Shown here in pieces: positions 17,138-25,681 of a DNA stretch of 64,000 nt. This DNA is from Bacteroidales bacterium. GTDB taxonomy: Bacteria; Bacteroidota; Bacteroidia; Bacteroidales; F082. The stretch spans positions 1 to 64,000 of the forward strand of contig JAFUAA010000027.1 of the NCBI GenBank assembly GCA_017460915.1. Reading direction: 5' to 3'. The first letter of the stretch is position 1; each line of letters starts with the position of its first letter. The translations under genes and the position numbers were made by a program. The notes beneath the pieces are model-generated. The model did not search any database and was not told where the DNA came from. It saw only the letters and a list, made by a program, of their open reading frames with translations.

Positions 17138-18538
17138 TTAAATTTGTTTCAACTGTTCCACATATTCGTCAATGCGGTGCAATTCGTTCGGGATGTCGAT
17201 GTTTTGCGGGCAGTGCGGCGCGCATTGGTTGCATCCGATGCAATGGTTGGCTTGGCGCAGACCAGGCACGTTGCGGTCGTAGCCGATGAGGAAACGCTTG
17301 CGGGCCTCCCAATACTCGCGTGCCTCGCGGTTGCCAGTGGGCATGTTACCTTCGGTGATGCTCTTGTTGTAATAGCCGAAAATGGCGGGAATGTTCAGCC
17401 CGAAGGGACAAGGCATGCAGTAGTTACAAGCCGTGCAGGGTACGGTCTTCAACTCCACATATTGTTCCGCGATTTTCATCAGTAACTCGTCCTCTTCAGG
17501 CGTGATGAGGCGCAACGGCGAATAGGTCTCCACGTTTTGTTTCAGGTGTTCCATATAAGTCATGCCGCTGAGGACGACAAGAATGCCATCGGGCGTGCCA
17601 GCGTAGCGGAAGGCCCATCGGGCGGCTGGACTCTCGGGTTCGCGTTCTTTCAGTTGCTTCATGATGTAGTCGGGCAAGGAAGCCAAACGACCGCCCAAGA
17701 TGGGCTCCATGATGACGCCTGGGATGCCACGCTTGTGCAACTCATTGTAGAGATAGGAGGCGTCAGTGTTCCTCCTGTTGATGCGTTTGGCGTAGTGCCA
17801 ATCCACATAATTCATTTGGATTTGCACGAAGTCCCAATGATAACGGCCTTCGTCGTGCCATTGCAGCAGCATGTCGAAAATCTTCACATCGCCATGATAC
17901 GAGAAGCCGAGGTTGCGGATGCGACCGGCTTTTTTTTGCTCCACGAGCCAGTCGAGGATGCCATTGTCCATGAAACGGGTGTTGAACAACTGCTCGCTGT
18001 TCAAGTCTTGTGTCTCGCCCCCGATGCTGTGCAGCAACAGGTAGTCGATGTAGTCGGTCTGCAACTCCTTGAGCGAGTTCTCGAACATGGCTTGCGAGGC
18101 CTCACGGCTCCATGTCGAGGGACTGAAATTCGACAGTTTGGTGGCGATGTAATAGGAATTTCGCGGATGGCGCGACAAGGCAATGCCCGTGGCACGTTCC
18201 GACAAGCCTTTGCAATAGGCTGGCGACGTGTCGAAATAGTTGACGCCATGTGTCAGGGCATAGTCCACTTCTTCGTTGACCATCTCCTGGTCGATTTCTG
18301 AATCAGGGTTATCGCGCATCGAGCCGCCGCCTTCCACAGGCAGGCGCATCATGCCGTATCCCAAAATGGAGACCCGGTCGCCCGTGTTGGGGTTGGTGCG
18401 TAGGGTCATTTCGCCTTGTCCGTCGAGGATGCCCTCCATCACTTGCGGCTTTTCGTTTTCTGATTTGCAGGCCGAAAGCACCACCGAGGTTGCCACGGCA
18501 GCGCCGCCTATATGTTTGATGAAATCTCTTCTATCCAT
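17138..18538 (-). CDS. Tat-exported lipoprotein aldo/keto reductase with C-terminal ferredoxin domain
   Basis: A 466-residue protein. The N-terminus has a twin-arginine signal (DRRDFIK, residues 2-8) and a lipobox-like LSAC around residue 24, suggesting Tat export and lipid anchoring. Residues about 45-345 form the aldo/keto reductase barrel, including a YFDTSPAY segment typical of the family. The C-terminus has two 4Fe-4S sites (CTACNYCMPC near 375 and CIGCNQCAPHC near 440). Proteins of this kind fold with cofactor before export, which fits the tatAC genes nearby. The membrane ferredoxin encoded just upstream could pass electrons to it. The substrate is unknown. Confidence 0.85.
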   Translation of the reverse strand: MDRRDFIKHIGGAAVATSVVLSACKSENEKPQVMEGILDGQGEMTLRTNPNTGDRVSILGYGMMRLPVEGGGSMRDNPDSEIDQEMVNEEVDYALTHGVNYFDTSPAYCKGLSERATGIALSRHPRNSYYIATKLSNFSPSTWSREASQAMFENSLKELQTDYIDYLLLHSIGGETQDLNSEQLFNTRFMDNGILDWLVEQKKAGRIRNLGFSYHGDVKIFDMLLQWHDEGRYHWDFVQIQMNYVDWHYAKRINRRNTDASYLYNELHKRGIPGVIMEPILGGRLASLPDYIMKQLKEREPESPAARWAFRYAGTPDGILVVLSGMTYMEHLKQNVETYSPLRLITPEEDELLMKIAEQYVELKTVPCTACNYCMPCPFGLNIPAIFGYYNKSITEGNMPTGNREAREYWEARKRFLIGYDRNVPGLRQANHCIGCNQCAPHCPQNIDIPNELHRIDEYVEQLKQI

Positions 18539-18544
18539 GATTTA

Positions 18545-18632
18545 TTCAGTTTGTAGTTTGCAGTTTATAGTTTGCAGTTGTTGAGCCAATCATCAATTAA
18601 CAGATAACTGACAACTGATAACTGCTAACTGA
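18545..18632. repeat. Tandem imperfect short repeats
   Basis: The 86-base gap between the reductase and the membrane ferredoxin is made of degenerate 7-10 base units. One part is GTTTGTAGTTTGCAGTTTA and the other is built of TAACTGACAACTGATAACTG-like units in the opposite sense. A related CAGTTGTCAGTTGT array sits at 48443-48473. No gene or promoter is recognisable here. Confidence 0.6.
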
Positions 18633-20088
18633 TATGGTGCATTTCGTTTCCTTCCACGTAAATGGCGCTGAACGGACGGGCAGGGCAGAGGTTTTCGCAA
18701 GCACCGCAGCCGATGCAACGTTCCTCGTCGATGCTGGGCACTTTCACTGTGCCGGTCGGACCTTCGAAGTCGACCATCTGGATGGCTCCCGTCGGGCAAT
18801 GACGCTCGCAGTTGCCGCAGGAAACGCCTTTCAAGGCGACGCAATTGTCCTTGATCCATACGGCGTGACCGACATGGATGGCCGTTTTCTCCTCCCTCGT
18901 GATGGGTTGGATGGCACCGGCAGGACACACTTGGCTACATTTCGTGCATTCGGGGCGGCAGTAGCCGCGCTCGAACGACATCGTAGGTTGCATCAGTTTC
19001 ATCAAGTCGGTGGATGGCCGAAGGACGTTGTTAGGGCAGGACGAAACGCAGAGCTGGCAAGCCGTGCAGTGTCTCTGCATATGCTTGGCTGAGATGGACC
19101 CTGGAGGCGTGATGGGCGTTTGGCGCTTCGGGGCAATCTTGTCCTCGATGGCAGCCAAACCACCGTCCACTTTCATCTGGGTTTGTGCCAAGGCGGCAGT
19201 TGTCCCGGCAAGGGCGGCACCAACCAAGAATGAACGACGTTCAGTATCAACGGCGTGTGGCGTGGCAACGGGCTTTTTCGCCGTGTAGTGCAGGGCGTCG
19301 AACTTGCATTTTGCAAGGCAGTCGCCGCACACCACGCAACGTGAGTAATCCACCGTACCGTTCTTGAAATCAATGGCTTGAGCCTTGCAGTTTTTCTCGC
19401 AGAGGCTGCATTTCTTGCATTTGCTCTCGTCGAAGCGGACGCGGAACAGCGAGAAACGCGAGAAGCAACTGAGTATCGTCCCTACAGGGCAAATCGAGTT
19501 GCAATACACGCGACCCTTGCGCCACGAGAGGAAGCCCAATATTAATAAGGTGAGGATAGCAATGCCGAAGGTTGTCACGCTGCGTATCCAAACCTGCACC
19601 TCGCTGAAGTTGTAGCGGTCGTGGGCAGCGTCCAATCCGGCGAGCCAGTTGTTGAGCATGTCATACAATGGTTTGAACAGACTGTTCACGATACGCCCGT
19701 AGGCGCTGTAAGGTGCAAACAAGGTCGTCAGCGGCGCGAAGCCAATGACCATTGCAAGGATGAAAACGGCCAAGAAACTGTAGCGCAGCCACTTGTTTTC
19801 CTTGGCATAGGCGAAGCGGTTTTTCTTGGCTTTGCCGCCAAGCCACGAGAAAAAGTCCTGCATGATGCCCAAAGGGCAAATCACGCTGCAATAGAGGCGC
19901 CCAAACAGCAGCGTGCACCCAATGAGCAAGGCCAATACTCCGAAATTCAAGGCCATGAGGGCGGGCAAAAACTGGATTTTGGCCACCCAGCCATCCCACA
20001 GGTTGACCCCAAAGCCGATGCCGAGTAACAGCAAGGTGATTAAGGTCATCATGACCACCTGGAGGCAAATTCTGATTTTACGTAACAT
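18625..20088 (-). CDS. NapH/NapG-like fused membrane polyferredoxin with internal Tat motif
   Basis: A 487-residue iron-sulfur protein. Residues 1-200 contain about four to five membrane helices with a CPLGIMQDFFSW-type motif as in NapH/CcoG proteins. Two 4Fe-4S sites follow (CSLCEKNC, CVVCGDC). An internal twin-arginine signal-like element (ERRSFLVGAALAG) comes near residue 285. The C-terminal part resembles periplasmic NapG, with clusters at CTACQLC, CTKCSQVC, CGNCERHC and CIGCGACENLC. It looks like a fusion of an inner-membrane quinol-side subunit with an exported ferredoxin. It probably feeds electrons to the adjacent exported reductase. The pathway is inferred. Confidence 0.82.
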   Translation of the reverse strand: MLRKIRICLQVVMMTLITLLLLGIGFGVNLWDGWVAKIQFLPALMALNFGVLALLIGCTLLFGRLYCSVICPLGIMQDFFSWLGGKAKKNRFAYAKENKWLRYSFLAVFILAMVIGFAPLTTLFAPYSAYGRIVNSLFKPLYDMLNNWLAGLDAAHDRYNFSEVQVWIRSVTTFGIAILTLLILGFLSWRKGRVYCNSICPVGTILSCFSRFSLFRVRFDESKCKKCSLCEKNCKAQAIDFKNGTVDYSRCVVCGDCLAKCKFDALHYTAKKPVATPHAVDTERRSFLVGAALAGTTAALAQTQMKVDGGLAAIEDKIAPKRQTPITPPGSISAKHMQRHCTACQLCVSSCPNNVLRPSTDLMKLMQPTMSFERGYCRPECTKCSQVCPAGAIQPITREEKTAIHVGHAVWIKDNCVALKGVSCGNCERHCPTGAIQMVDFEGPTGTVKVPSIDEERCIGCGACENLCPARPFSAIYVEGNEMHHIS

Positions 20089-20132
20089 AATGTTTTTGAG
20101 TTAGTTGATATTTGAGTTATTTAAATATGGGG

Positions 20133-20185
20133 CCTTCGATAGGCTCAGGCACCCGTATGCGTTAAGGCCCTAAGCTTGTCGAAGG
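20133..20185. repeat. REP-like palindromic repeat overlapping the 3' end of tatC
   Basis: An imperfect inverted repeat: CCTTCGATAGGCT at 20133 and AGCTTGTCGAAGG ending at 20185. The right arm supplies the last codons (STLRQA) and the stop of tatC. The same core, CCTTCGACAAGCTCAGG, occurs inside anmK at 58375-58395. Such CTTCGACAAGCTCAGG repeats are known as dispersed palindromes in several bacterial genomes. Confidence 0.7.
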
Positions 20186-20976
20186 GTCGACACATGATCC
20201 GACCGCTTCACTATCAAAATACTTGCCTCATACAGCAAATAAATCGGTACGGTGACGAGCATCAAGGTCACGGCGTCGCCCGTCGGCGTGATGACGGCGG
20301 CCACGATGGCGATGCCCACGATGGCGTGTCGACGGTATTTCTTCAGCGTTGCCGCCTGCAAGAGCCCCGCCTTGGCCAAGAGGTAGTTGATGATGGGAAT
20401 CTCAAACAGGATGCCCATCAAGAGGCTGAGCATCAGGAAGGAGGAGATGTAAGAATCAAGCGAGATTTGGTTGTGAACCTCAGCGTAGACTTGATAGTTG
20501 TTCAAGAATCGGAACGAGAACGGGAAGATGACGAAGTAGTTCATCAGCACACCGAGCACAAAGAGCAACGAGCCCCATATTAATATAGGTGCAGCATGGC
20601 GTTTTTCCTTGTCGTAGAGGGCAGGGGAGACGAAGCCATACAGTTGCACGATGAGATAAGGCGAAACCACCACGAGTCCCGCCCAAAGCGCCACTTTGAT
20701 ATGCGTCATGAACTGCGCAGCCAATTCCGTGTTGATGAACGAAGCCTGAAAAGAGCCTGGACACAAAGTCTGCCAGCCTGTTTTTTGGCAGAGCCAAGCC
20801 ATGAATCGGTACGAGATGAAAGAGTCTTGCGACGGGGCAAACAGCAAACCGAACAGGATGCCTTTGAAGCAAAACGCAGCCACCGCCCCGATGGCCCAGG
20901 CTATCAAGCAGCGGAACAGCACTTTCCGAAGCACATCCAAATGGTCCCAGAAACTGCTGACCTCAGCCTGGCTCAT
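20170..20976 (-). CDS. tatC: Sec-independent translocase TatC
   Basis: A 268-residue six-helix inner-membrane protein that recognises twin-arginine signal peptides. The N-terminus has the cytoplasmic [15 protein letters not shown] segment, corresponding to the conserved HLxELRxR motif. Hydrophobic helices follow, with [17 protein letters not shown] in the conserved middle. Its start overlaps the tatA stop by 4 bases. The extreme C-terminus and stop lie within a palindromic repeat and are probably recently acquired. Two likely Tat cargo proteins are encoded directly downstream. Confidence 0.95.
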   Translation of the reverse strand: MSQAEVSSFWDHLDVLRKVLFRCLIAWAIGAVAAFCFKGILFGLLFAPSQDSFISYRFMAWLCQKTGWQTLCPGSFQASFINTELAAQFMTHIKVALWAGLVVVSPYLIVQLYGFVSPALYDKEKRHAAPILIWGSLLFVLGVLMNYFVIFPFSFRFLNNYQVYAEVHNQISLDSYISSFLMLSLLMGILFEIPIINYLLAKAGLLQAATLKKYRRHAIVGIAIVAAVITPTGDAVTLMLVTVPIYLLYEASILIVKRSDHVSTLRQA

Positions 20977-21173
20977 CCTTGGTTGGCCTTTTCGGATTTC
21001 CGTTTCTCGTTCAGCTCGTCAATCTCGTCAACGCCGTTCACGCCGTCCTTGAAACTTTTCACCCCTTTGCCGAGGCCTTTCATCAATTCCGGAATCTTTC
21101 TACCGCCGAATAGCAGCAAGACGAGCGCCACAATGATGATGATTTCTGTTGTTCCAATGTAAAGCAATTGCAT
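20973..21173 (-). CDS. tatA: Sec-independent translocase TatA
   Basis: A 66-residue pore-forming subunit. The start is the ATG at 21173; longer frames begin in or before the promoter. One N-terminal helix (residues 6-22) is followed by [16 protein letters not shown] and an amphipathic helix, the classic TatA pattern. No tatB is visible, so this is probably a minimal TatA-TatC system. It is coupled to tatC by an ATGA overlap. Confidence 0.95.
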   Translation of the reverse strand: MQLLYIGTTEIIIIVALVLLLFGGRKIPELMKGLGKGVKSFKDGVNGVDEIDELNEKRKSEKANQG

Positions 21174-21202
21174 AATTTTGAGAATTATTGGATTAGTCGG
21201 TG

Positions 21203-21210
21203 CAAAAATA
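21203..21210 (-). promoter_or_regulatory. -7 element of tatAC operon promoter
   Basis: Minus-strand TATTTTTG, 30 bases before the tatA start. The -33 region is not convincing. Confidence 0.5.
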
Positions 21211-21242
21211 GGAAAAAGAGAGGAACTTTTTTGCTTTTTTTG

Positions 21243-21271
21243 TTGCGGGAACGGAAAAAGTTGTACTTTTG
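21243..21271 (+). promoter_or_regulatory. Promoter of rpsU
   Basis: TTG at 21243-21245, an 18-base spacer and TACTTTTG at 21264-21271. It is divergent from the tatA promoter. Confidence 0.7.
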
Positions 21272-21326
21272 CAGCCGCAAAATCAACCATTAGTATTAAC
21301 AATTTAAAAGAAGGAAGTGTTTTAAA

Positions 21327-21524
21327 ATGATTATTGTTCCTGTAAAAGAAGGCGAAAGCATCGACAGAGCTTTGAAGCGCTACAAGAGAAAGTACGAAAA
21401 GACCGGCGTCGTGAAAGAACTCCGTGCCCGTCAACAGTTCACCAAGCCCTCAGTCATCAAGCGTGCACAGCTGATGAAGGCTATCTATGTGCAGAAACTC
21501 CGTCAGGCTGAAGAGAATATGTGA
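21327..21524 (+). CDS. rpsU: 30S ribosomal protein S21
   Basis: A 65-residue very basic protein. The start [21 protein letters not shown] and the helix-rich basic body are typical of Bacteroidota S21. The protein binds near the platform of the 30S subunit, by the anti-Shine-Dalgarno end of 16S rRNA. It has its own promoter and is followed by a xer-type recombinase and a hibernation factor. Confidence 0.97.
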   Translation: MIIVPVKEGESIDRALKRYKRKYEKTGVVKELRARQQFTKPSVIKRAQLMKAIYVQKLRQAEENM

Positions 21525-21610
21525 TTCCGCCCGCTTAGGAAAATAATTTTTTTGGCAAACTTCGCCGTGGATTGGTAATTTATTACTAATTTTACGGCGA
21601 AGTTTTTGTT

Positions 21611-22483
21611 ATGTACGACGAAGCGTTCATAGAATACATCCAAGCCGAGAAACGTTTCTCGCCTTTGACCGTCGAAGCCTACCGCCGTGACATAGAGCAA
21701 TTCGCAGGTTATTTACTCGAAGTGTATGAAACGGATGACTTGACCGAGGTCAACACCGCAATGGCGAAAGCCTTCGTTGTCTGGCTCAAGGAGAAAAACA
21801 TGGAAAACCGCAGCATCAACCGCAAAATCTCGACGCTGCGTACCTATTACAAGTTTCTTCTTCGCGAAGGTCGGATCGAGAAATCGCCCATGTTTGGCAT
21901 CAAGGCCTTAAAGACACCAAAAACGTTGGTCAAGTTCGTCACGGAGTCTGATATTAATAAGGTGTCGTTCGATGGAAACGACTTCCCCGCAAAGCGCGAC
22001 CAACTCCTGTTTGAGTTGCTTTACCAGACAGGAATGCGGCAAGCCGAGTTGCGCGGACTGCGCGATACTGATGTCGACCGCAGCGGAATGGTGCTGAAAA
22101 TTCACGGCAAACGCAATAAAGACCGTTTGGTTCCGTTGTCAATAGAGATGCTCAGGCTCATCGTTCAATATCAAGCCTTGCGCAATGCGACTTTTGCCCA
22201 TCGTGCCGACCGACTCCTGCTCAACGATAAAGGGGAGGAGATGACGGCCAGTTACGTATATAATAAGGTGCATCATCTGCTCGAAAACGTGACCACCCTC
22301 AAGCAGAAGAGCCCCCATGTGCTGAGACACACCTTCGCGACGCATCTGCTCGATGAGGGCGCAAGTCTGGTAGCCATCCAAAAACTGCTCGGACATTCCA
22401 ACTTGGCCACCACCCAAGTCTATGCCCACAACACAATCGAACAACTAAAGAAAATCCATAAACAAGCTCATCCGAAAGGATGA
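21611..22483 (+). CDS. xerC: Tyrosine recombinase XerC/XerD family
   Basis: A 290-residue recombinase of the length expected for XerC/XerD, which resolves chromosome dimers at dif. Residues 1-85 are the SAM-like core-binding domain. The catalytic part shows Arg in TGMRQAELRGL, HVLRHTFATHLL (HxxR), LGHSNLATTQ and nucleophile Tyr in QVYAHNT. Unlike the prophage integrase in this window, its motifs are complete. It follows rpsU and is followed 19 bases later by the hibernation-factor gene. XerC versus XerD cannot be decided by eye. Confidence 0.88.
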   Translation: MYDEAFIEYIQAEKRFSPLTVEAYRRDIEQFAGYLLEVYETDDLTEVNTAMAKAFVVWLKEKNMENRSINRKISTLRTYYKFLLREGRIEKSPMFGIKALKTPKTLVKFVTESDINKVSFDGNDFPAKRDQLLFELLYQTGMRQAELRGLRDTDVDRSGMVLKIHGKRNKDRLVPLSIEMLRLIVQYQALRNATFAHRADRLLLNDKGEEMTASYVYNKVHHLLENVTTLKQKSPHVLRHTFATHLLDEGASLVAIQKLLGHSNLATTQVYAHNTIEQLKKIHKQAHPKG

Positions 22484-22502
22484 CCAAAAGAAAGGAGTTA
22501 TT

Positions 22503-22799
22503 ATGAAAGTCATGATCAATTCAGTTCACTTCAAGGCTGACCAAAAACTTGAAGACTTCATTACGCAAAAAGTGGAGAAGCTTTGCGCCAAATACGGCGA
22601 GGTGATCAGCGCCGAAGTCGCGTTGAAGCTCGACAACACCGACGCTCCCGAAAACAAGATAGCTGACATCCGCTTGGTGCTTCGTGGCGACGACCTCTAC
22701 GCCAGCAAGCAAAGCAAGACCTTCGAGGAGTCCATCGACACCTGCATCGACGCTCTGAAGAAACAATTGGAGAAATACAAGGGCAAATTGTCCAAATGA
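22503..22799 (+). CDS. hpf: Ribosome hibernation promoting factor, short form
   Basis: A 98-residue protein with the beta-alpha-beta-beta-beta-alpha pattern of the HPF/YfiA family. Features are the opening VHFKADQKLEDFI, then EVALKLDN, a central DLYASKQSKTFEESID and a Lys-rich C-terminal helix. It would bind the 30S decoding region and help store inactive ribosomes. An AAAGGAG sequence about 8 bases before the ATG is unusual in Bacteroidota, where Shine-Dalgarno sites are rare. A strong terminator follows. Confidence 0.92.
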   Translation: MKVMINSVHFKADQKLEDFITQKVEKLCAKYGEVISAEVALKLDNTDAPENKIADIRLVLRGDDLYASKQSKTFEESIDTCIDALKKQLEKYKGKLSK

Positions 22800-22806
22800 G
22801 CCTTTC

Positions 22807-22824
22807 GGTCGGATGTGTCCGACC
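22807..22824 (+). repeat. Small perfect hairpin after hpf
   Basis: GGTCGGA and TCCGACC with a TGTG loop, directly after the hpf stop and just ahead of the real terminator. It may protect the mRNA end. Confidence 0.5.
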
Positions 22825-22839
22825 CTCATTCAGACCGTG

Positions 22840-22876
22840 GAAGCCTGCCTTGACCTCAAGACAGGCTTCGGTTTTT
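22840..22876 (+). terminator. Rho-independent terminator after hpf
   Basis: GAAGCCTG at 22840-22847 pairs with CAGGCTTC at 22862-22869, with inner CTTG/CAAG pairing, then a T-run. From here to the promoter at 23030 I see no gene, only AT-rich sequence. Confidence 0.8.
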
Positions 22877-23029
22877 GTCACAAGAAAGTCGTTCTCGGCA
22901 GACAAAAGCAGAGTTGCCGTCCGAAAAAACAGCGAAAAATGTCATGTGATGAAAATATTTAAACAGCTGATAGACAATAATATAACTGTGAAAATGTAAA
23001 ATTTCTCGAAAAAAAATGCAGAAAGTGTA

Positions 23030-23059
23030 TTGCCAATTCAAGAAAAGTATCTATTTTTG
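23030..23059 (+). promoter_or_regulatory. Promoter of the tRNA-tuf-secE-nusG-ribosomal operon
   Basis: TTG at 23030-23032, exactly 19 bases, then TATTTTTG at 23052-23059. It is the only strong promoter match found ahead of the tRNA cluster. No terminator with a U-run was found until after rpoC, so it may drive a very long transcript, with internal promoters possible. Confidence 0.75.
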
Positions 23060-23116
23060 CACACCTTTTCGGAACGAAAGGGACGGCAACAAAAAGCAAT
23101 CGTTCTTTCACATCAT

Positions 23117-23189
23117 GCCGGTATAACTCAGTTGGTAGAGTAGCTGATTTGTAATCAGCCTGTCGGCGGTTCGAGTCCGTCTACCGGCT
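23117..23189 (+). tRNA. tRNA-Thr(TGT)
   Basis: A 73-base cloverleaf. The acceptor stem is GCCGGTA/TACCGGC, the anticodon loop TTTGTAA gives TGT, and the T arm contains GGTTCGAGTCC. No encoded CCA. Confidence 0.96.
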
Positions 23190-23202
23190 CAGAGTTAGTA
23201 TT

Positions 23203-23284
23203 GGGGGAGTCGCATAGTGGCAATTGCAACAGACTGTAAATCTGTCCGGGTATCCGTTCGGTGGTTCGAGTCCACCTTCCCCCA
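23203..23284 (+). tRNA. tRNA-Tyr(GTA)
   Basis: An 82-base class II tRNA with a long variable arm. The acceptor is GGGGGAG with a 3' partner TTCCCCC. The anticodon loop CTGTAAA gives GTA. Confidence 0.96.
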
Positions 23285-23291
23285 CAGTCAA

Positions 23292-23364
23292 GCGGAAGTA
23301 GCTCATTTGGCAGAGCGAAAGCCTTCCAAGCTTTAGGTGGCGGGTTCGAGCCCCGTCTTCCGCT
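23292..23364 (+). tRNA. tRNA-Gly(TCC)
   Basis: A 73-base cloverleaf. The acceptor stem is GCGGAAG/CTTCCGC and the anticodon loop CTTCCAA gives TCC. Confidence 0.96.
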
Positions 23365-23378
23365 CAGATGAATGACAA

Positions 23379-23450
23379 GCCGATGTAGCTCAGCGGTAGA
23401 GCACTTCCTTGGTAAGGAAGGGGTCGGGAGTTCAATTCTCCCCATCGGCT
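23379..23450 (+). tRNA. tRNA-Thr(GGT)
   Basis: A 72-base cloverleaf. The acceptor stem is GCCGATG/CATCGGC and the anticodon loop TTGGTAA gives GGT. It lies 48 bases upstream of tuf. Confidence 0.96.
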
Positions 23451-23498
23451 CGATTTTTATGGAAAAGAGTTCATAACCTTAAATAAACAGATAATACA

Positions 23499-24689
23499 AT
23501 GGCAAAAGAAAAATTCGAAAGAACTAAACCGCACGTCAACATTGGTACTATCGGCCACGTTGACCACGGTAAGACCACTTTGACCGCTGCTATCACCTTG
23601 CACCTGGCCAAGAAGGGTCTTTCTGAAATCAAGAGCTTCGATTCTATCGACTCCGCTCCTGAAGAGAAGGAGAGAGGTATTACCATCAATACTGCTCACG
23701 TCGAGTATCAGACGGAGAAGCGTCACTATGCACACGTCGACTGCCCTGGCCACGCTGACTATGTGAAGAACATGGTTACTGGTGCTGCCCAGATGGACGG
23801 TGCCATCATTGTTGTCGCCGCCACCGACGGTCCCATGCCTCAAACCCGTGAGCACATCCTGCTCGCCCGTCAGGTTGGTGTGCCGCGCCTCGTGGTGTTC
23901 CTGAACAAGTGCGACCTTGTCGATGACGAAGAGTTGCTCGAGTTGGTTGAGATGGAAGTCCGCGACCTCCTTGGCAAGTACGAATTCGATGCCGACAACA
24001 CGCCTATCATCCGTGGCTCAGCTTTGGGCGCCTTGAACGATGACCCGAAGTGGACTCCCGCCATCGACGAGTTGATGGACGCTTGCGACACTTGGATTCC
24101 CGAGCCTCAGCGTGCCGTTGACAAGCCGTTCCTGATGCCTATCGAGGACGTGTTCTCCATCACTGGCCGTGGTACCGTTGCTACCGGTCGTATCGAAACT
24201 GGTGTCATCCACGTTGGTGACCCCGTCGAAATCCTGGGTATGGGTGCCGAGAAGTTGAAGTCAGTTGTTACGGGTGTTGAGATGTTCCGCAAGATCCTCG
24301 ACGAAGGTGAAGCTGGCGATAACGCTGGTCTGCTGCTCCGTGGTATCGACAAGGACGAAATCCGTCGTGGTATGGTTATTGCCAAGCCTGGTTCGGTGAA
24401 GCCTTACCACCACTTCAAGGGTCAGGTCTACGTCCTGAGCAAGGAAGAAGGTGGCCGTCACACTCCGTTCCGTAACAAGTATCGTCCTCAGTTCTACTTC
24501 AGAACCACCGACGTTACCGGTGAAATCACCCTGCCAGAAGGTATGGAGATGGTTATGCCTGGCGACCACGTCACCATCGACGTCAAGTTGATTGCTGACA
24601 TCGCCATGGACAAGGGTCTCCGCTTCGCTATCCGTGAAGGTGGCCGTACCGTTGGTTCGGGTCAGGTGATTGAAATCATCGACGACTAA
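23499..24689 (+). CDS. tuf: Elongation factor Tu
   Basis: A 396-residue GTPase that brings aminoacyl-tRNA to the ribosome. G motifs are GHVDHGKTT (residues 19-27), DCPGHADY and NKCD; domains 2 and 3 follow with no gap. The order tRNA-Thr, tRNA-Tyr, tRNA-Gly, tRNA-Thr, tuf, tRNA-Trp, secE, nusG is the classic bacterial arrangement. Codon use is strongly biased, as expected of a very highly expressed gene. Confidence 0.99.
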   Translation: MAKEKFERTKPHVNIGTIGHVDHGKTTLTAAITLHLAKKGLSEIKSFDSIDSAPEEKERGITINTAHVEYQTEKRHYAHVDCPGHADYVKNMVTGAAQMDGAIIVVAATDGPMPQTREHILLARQVGVPRLVVFLNKCDLVDDEELLELVEMEVRDLLGKYEFDADNTPIIRGSALGALNDDPKWTPAIDELMDACDTWIPEPQRAVDKPFLMPIEDVFSITGRGTVATGRIETGVIHVGDPVEILGMGAEKLKSVVTGVEMFRKILDEGEAGDNAGLLLRGIDKDEIRRGMVIAKPGSVKPYHHFKGQVYVLSKEEGGRHTPFRNKYRPQFYFRTTDVTGEITLPEGMEMVMPGDHVTIDVKLIADIAMDKGLRFAIREGGRTVGSGQVIEIIDD

Positions 24690-24707
24690 TCAATGTTGAT
24701 AACAAGT

Positions 24708-24731
24708 AAGGGTGGGACAACACCCACCCTT
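24708..24731 (+). promoter_or_regulatory. Hairpin between tuf and tRNA-Trp
   Basis: A perfect 9-bp stem (AAGGGTGGG with CCCACCCTT) and a 6-base loop. It is not followed by a T-run. It is therefore more likely an mRNA 3' end stabiliser or processing site that separates tuf mRNA from the tRNA than a true terminator. Confidence 0.6.
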
Positions 24732-24736
24732 ATCCT

Positions 24737-24809
24737 ACGGGTGTAGCTCAGTTGGTAGAGCGGTGGTCTCCAAAACCACGTGTCGAGAGTTCGAGTCTTT
24801 CCACCCGTG
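24737..24809 (+). tRNA. tRNA-Trp(CCA)
   Basis: A 73-base cloverleaf. The acceptor is ACGGGTG/CACCCGT and the anticodon loop CTCCAAA gives CCA. The discriminator base is G, as usual for tRNA-Trp. Confidence 0.96.
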
Positions 24810-24833
24810 CTTTTTATTAAGGTTCAATAGAAG

Positions 24834-25022
24834 ATGAAAATAGTAAACTACATTAAAGAGTGTTACGCTGAGCTCAAAGAGAAGGTCACATGGCCGACTT
24901 GGCCAGAGCTCAGAAGTAGCGTTTGGGTTGTGTCCATTGCTTCCCTGTTAATCGCCTTGGTGGTTTTTCTGATGGACATTTCCTTCAAGAATCTGTTAGA
25001 AGCGTTTTACAACCTGTTCTGA
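24834..25022 (+). CDS. secE: Preprotein translocase subunit SecE
   Basis: A 62-residue single-helix form of SecE, the clamp around SecY. A short amphipathic helix (YIKECYAELKEKVTWPTWPEL) precedes one membrane helix at about residues 33-52. Position between tRNA-Trp and nusG is diagnostic. Confidence 0.96.
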   Translation: MKIVNYIKECYAELKEKVTWPTWPELRSSVWVVSIASLLIALVVFLMDISFKNLLEAFYNLF

Positions 25023-25079
25023 TAGATGGATTGAATCTTGATGAGCAAGTATCGGTTAACTTTGTAATTTGACAGGAAG

Positions 25080-25628
25080 ATGAGTGACACGAATGAGATG
25101 AAATGGTATGTGGTGAAGGCCATCTCTGGTAAGGAGAAGAAGGTGAAGGAATACCTTGAGTCCGAAATCAAGAGGCTGAACCTGCAGGACCTGATTCCTA
25201 CAATCTTGATTCCTACCGAGAAGTACTTCGAAGTGAAGAACGGCAAGAAAGTGTGCAAAGAGCGCAACTATTTGCCGGGCTATGTGCTTGTGGAGGCCGT
25301 CTTGGTGGGCGAGGTGGTTCATGTCATCAAGAATGTTCCTAACGTGCTCGGTTTTCTGGGCACGAAAGGCGAACCCGATCCGCTTCGTCCCCAAGAGGTG
25401 AAGCGTATCCTTGGCAAGGTGGATGAGCTCCAAGGCATGGGCGCGGGCAGCGATGTCATGTTCATGGTGGGGCAGTCCGTCATCGTCAACGACGGTCCTT
25501 TCAGCACTTTCAACGGAGTCATCGAAGAGGTGAACGAAGAAAAGAAGAAGTTGAAGGTGGCCGTGAAGATTTTCGGTCGCAAGACGCCTTTGGAGTTGAG
25601 TTTCTTCCAAGTGAAGTTGGAGAGTTGA
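25080..25628 (+). CDS. nusG: Transcription termination/antitermination factor NusG
   Basis: A 182-residue protein. The NGN domain (residues 8-115) starts with [15 protein letters not shown] and contains [10 protein letters not shown]. The C-terminal KOW domain (about 125-182) has [21 protein letters not shown]. It binds the RNA polymerase clamp and links it to ribosomes or Rho. It heads the ribosomal-protein section of the operon. Confidence 0.97.
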   Translation: MSDTNEMKWYVVKAISGKEKKVKEYLESEIKRLNLQDLIPTILIPTEKYFEVKNGKKVCKERNYLPGYVLVEAVLVGEVVHVIKNVPNVLGFLGTKGEPDPLRPQEVKRILGKVDELQGMGAGSDVMFMVGQSVIVNDGPFSTFNGVIEEVNEEKKKLKVAVKIFGRKTPLELSFFQVKLES

Positions 25629-25681
25629 TTGTATTTGTGAGTTAAATTGTTGCCTAATTACACTTAATTAAGGATTTAGAA

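Noticed and set aside
18545-18632. Possible CRISPR array from short repeats
   Set aside because: Units are 7-10 bases, degenerate and lack unique spacers; no cas genes nearby.
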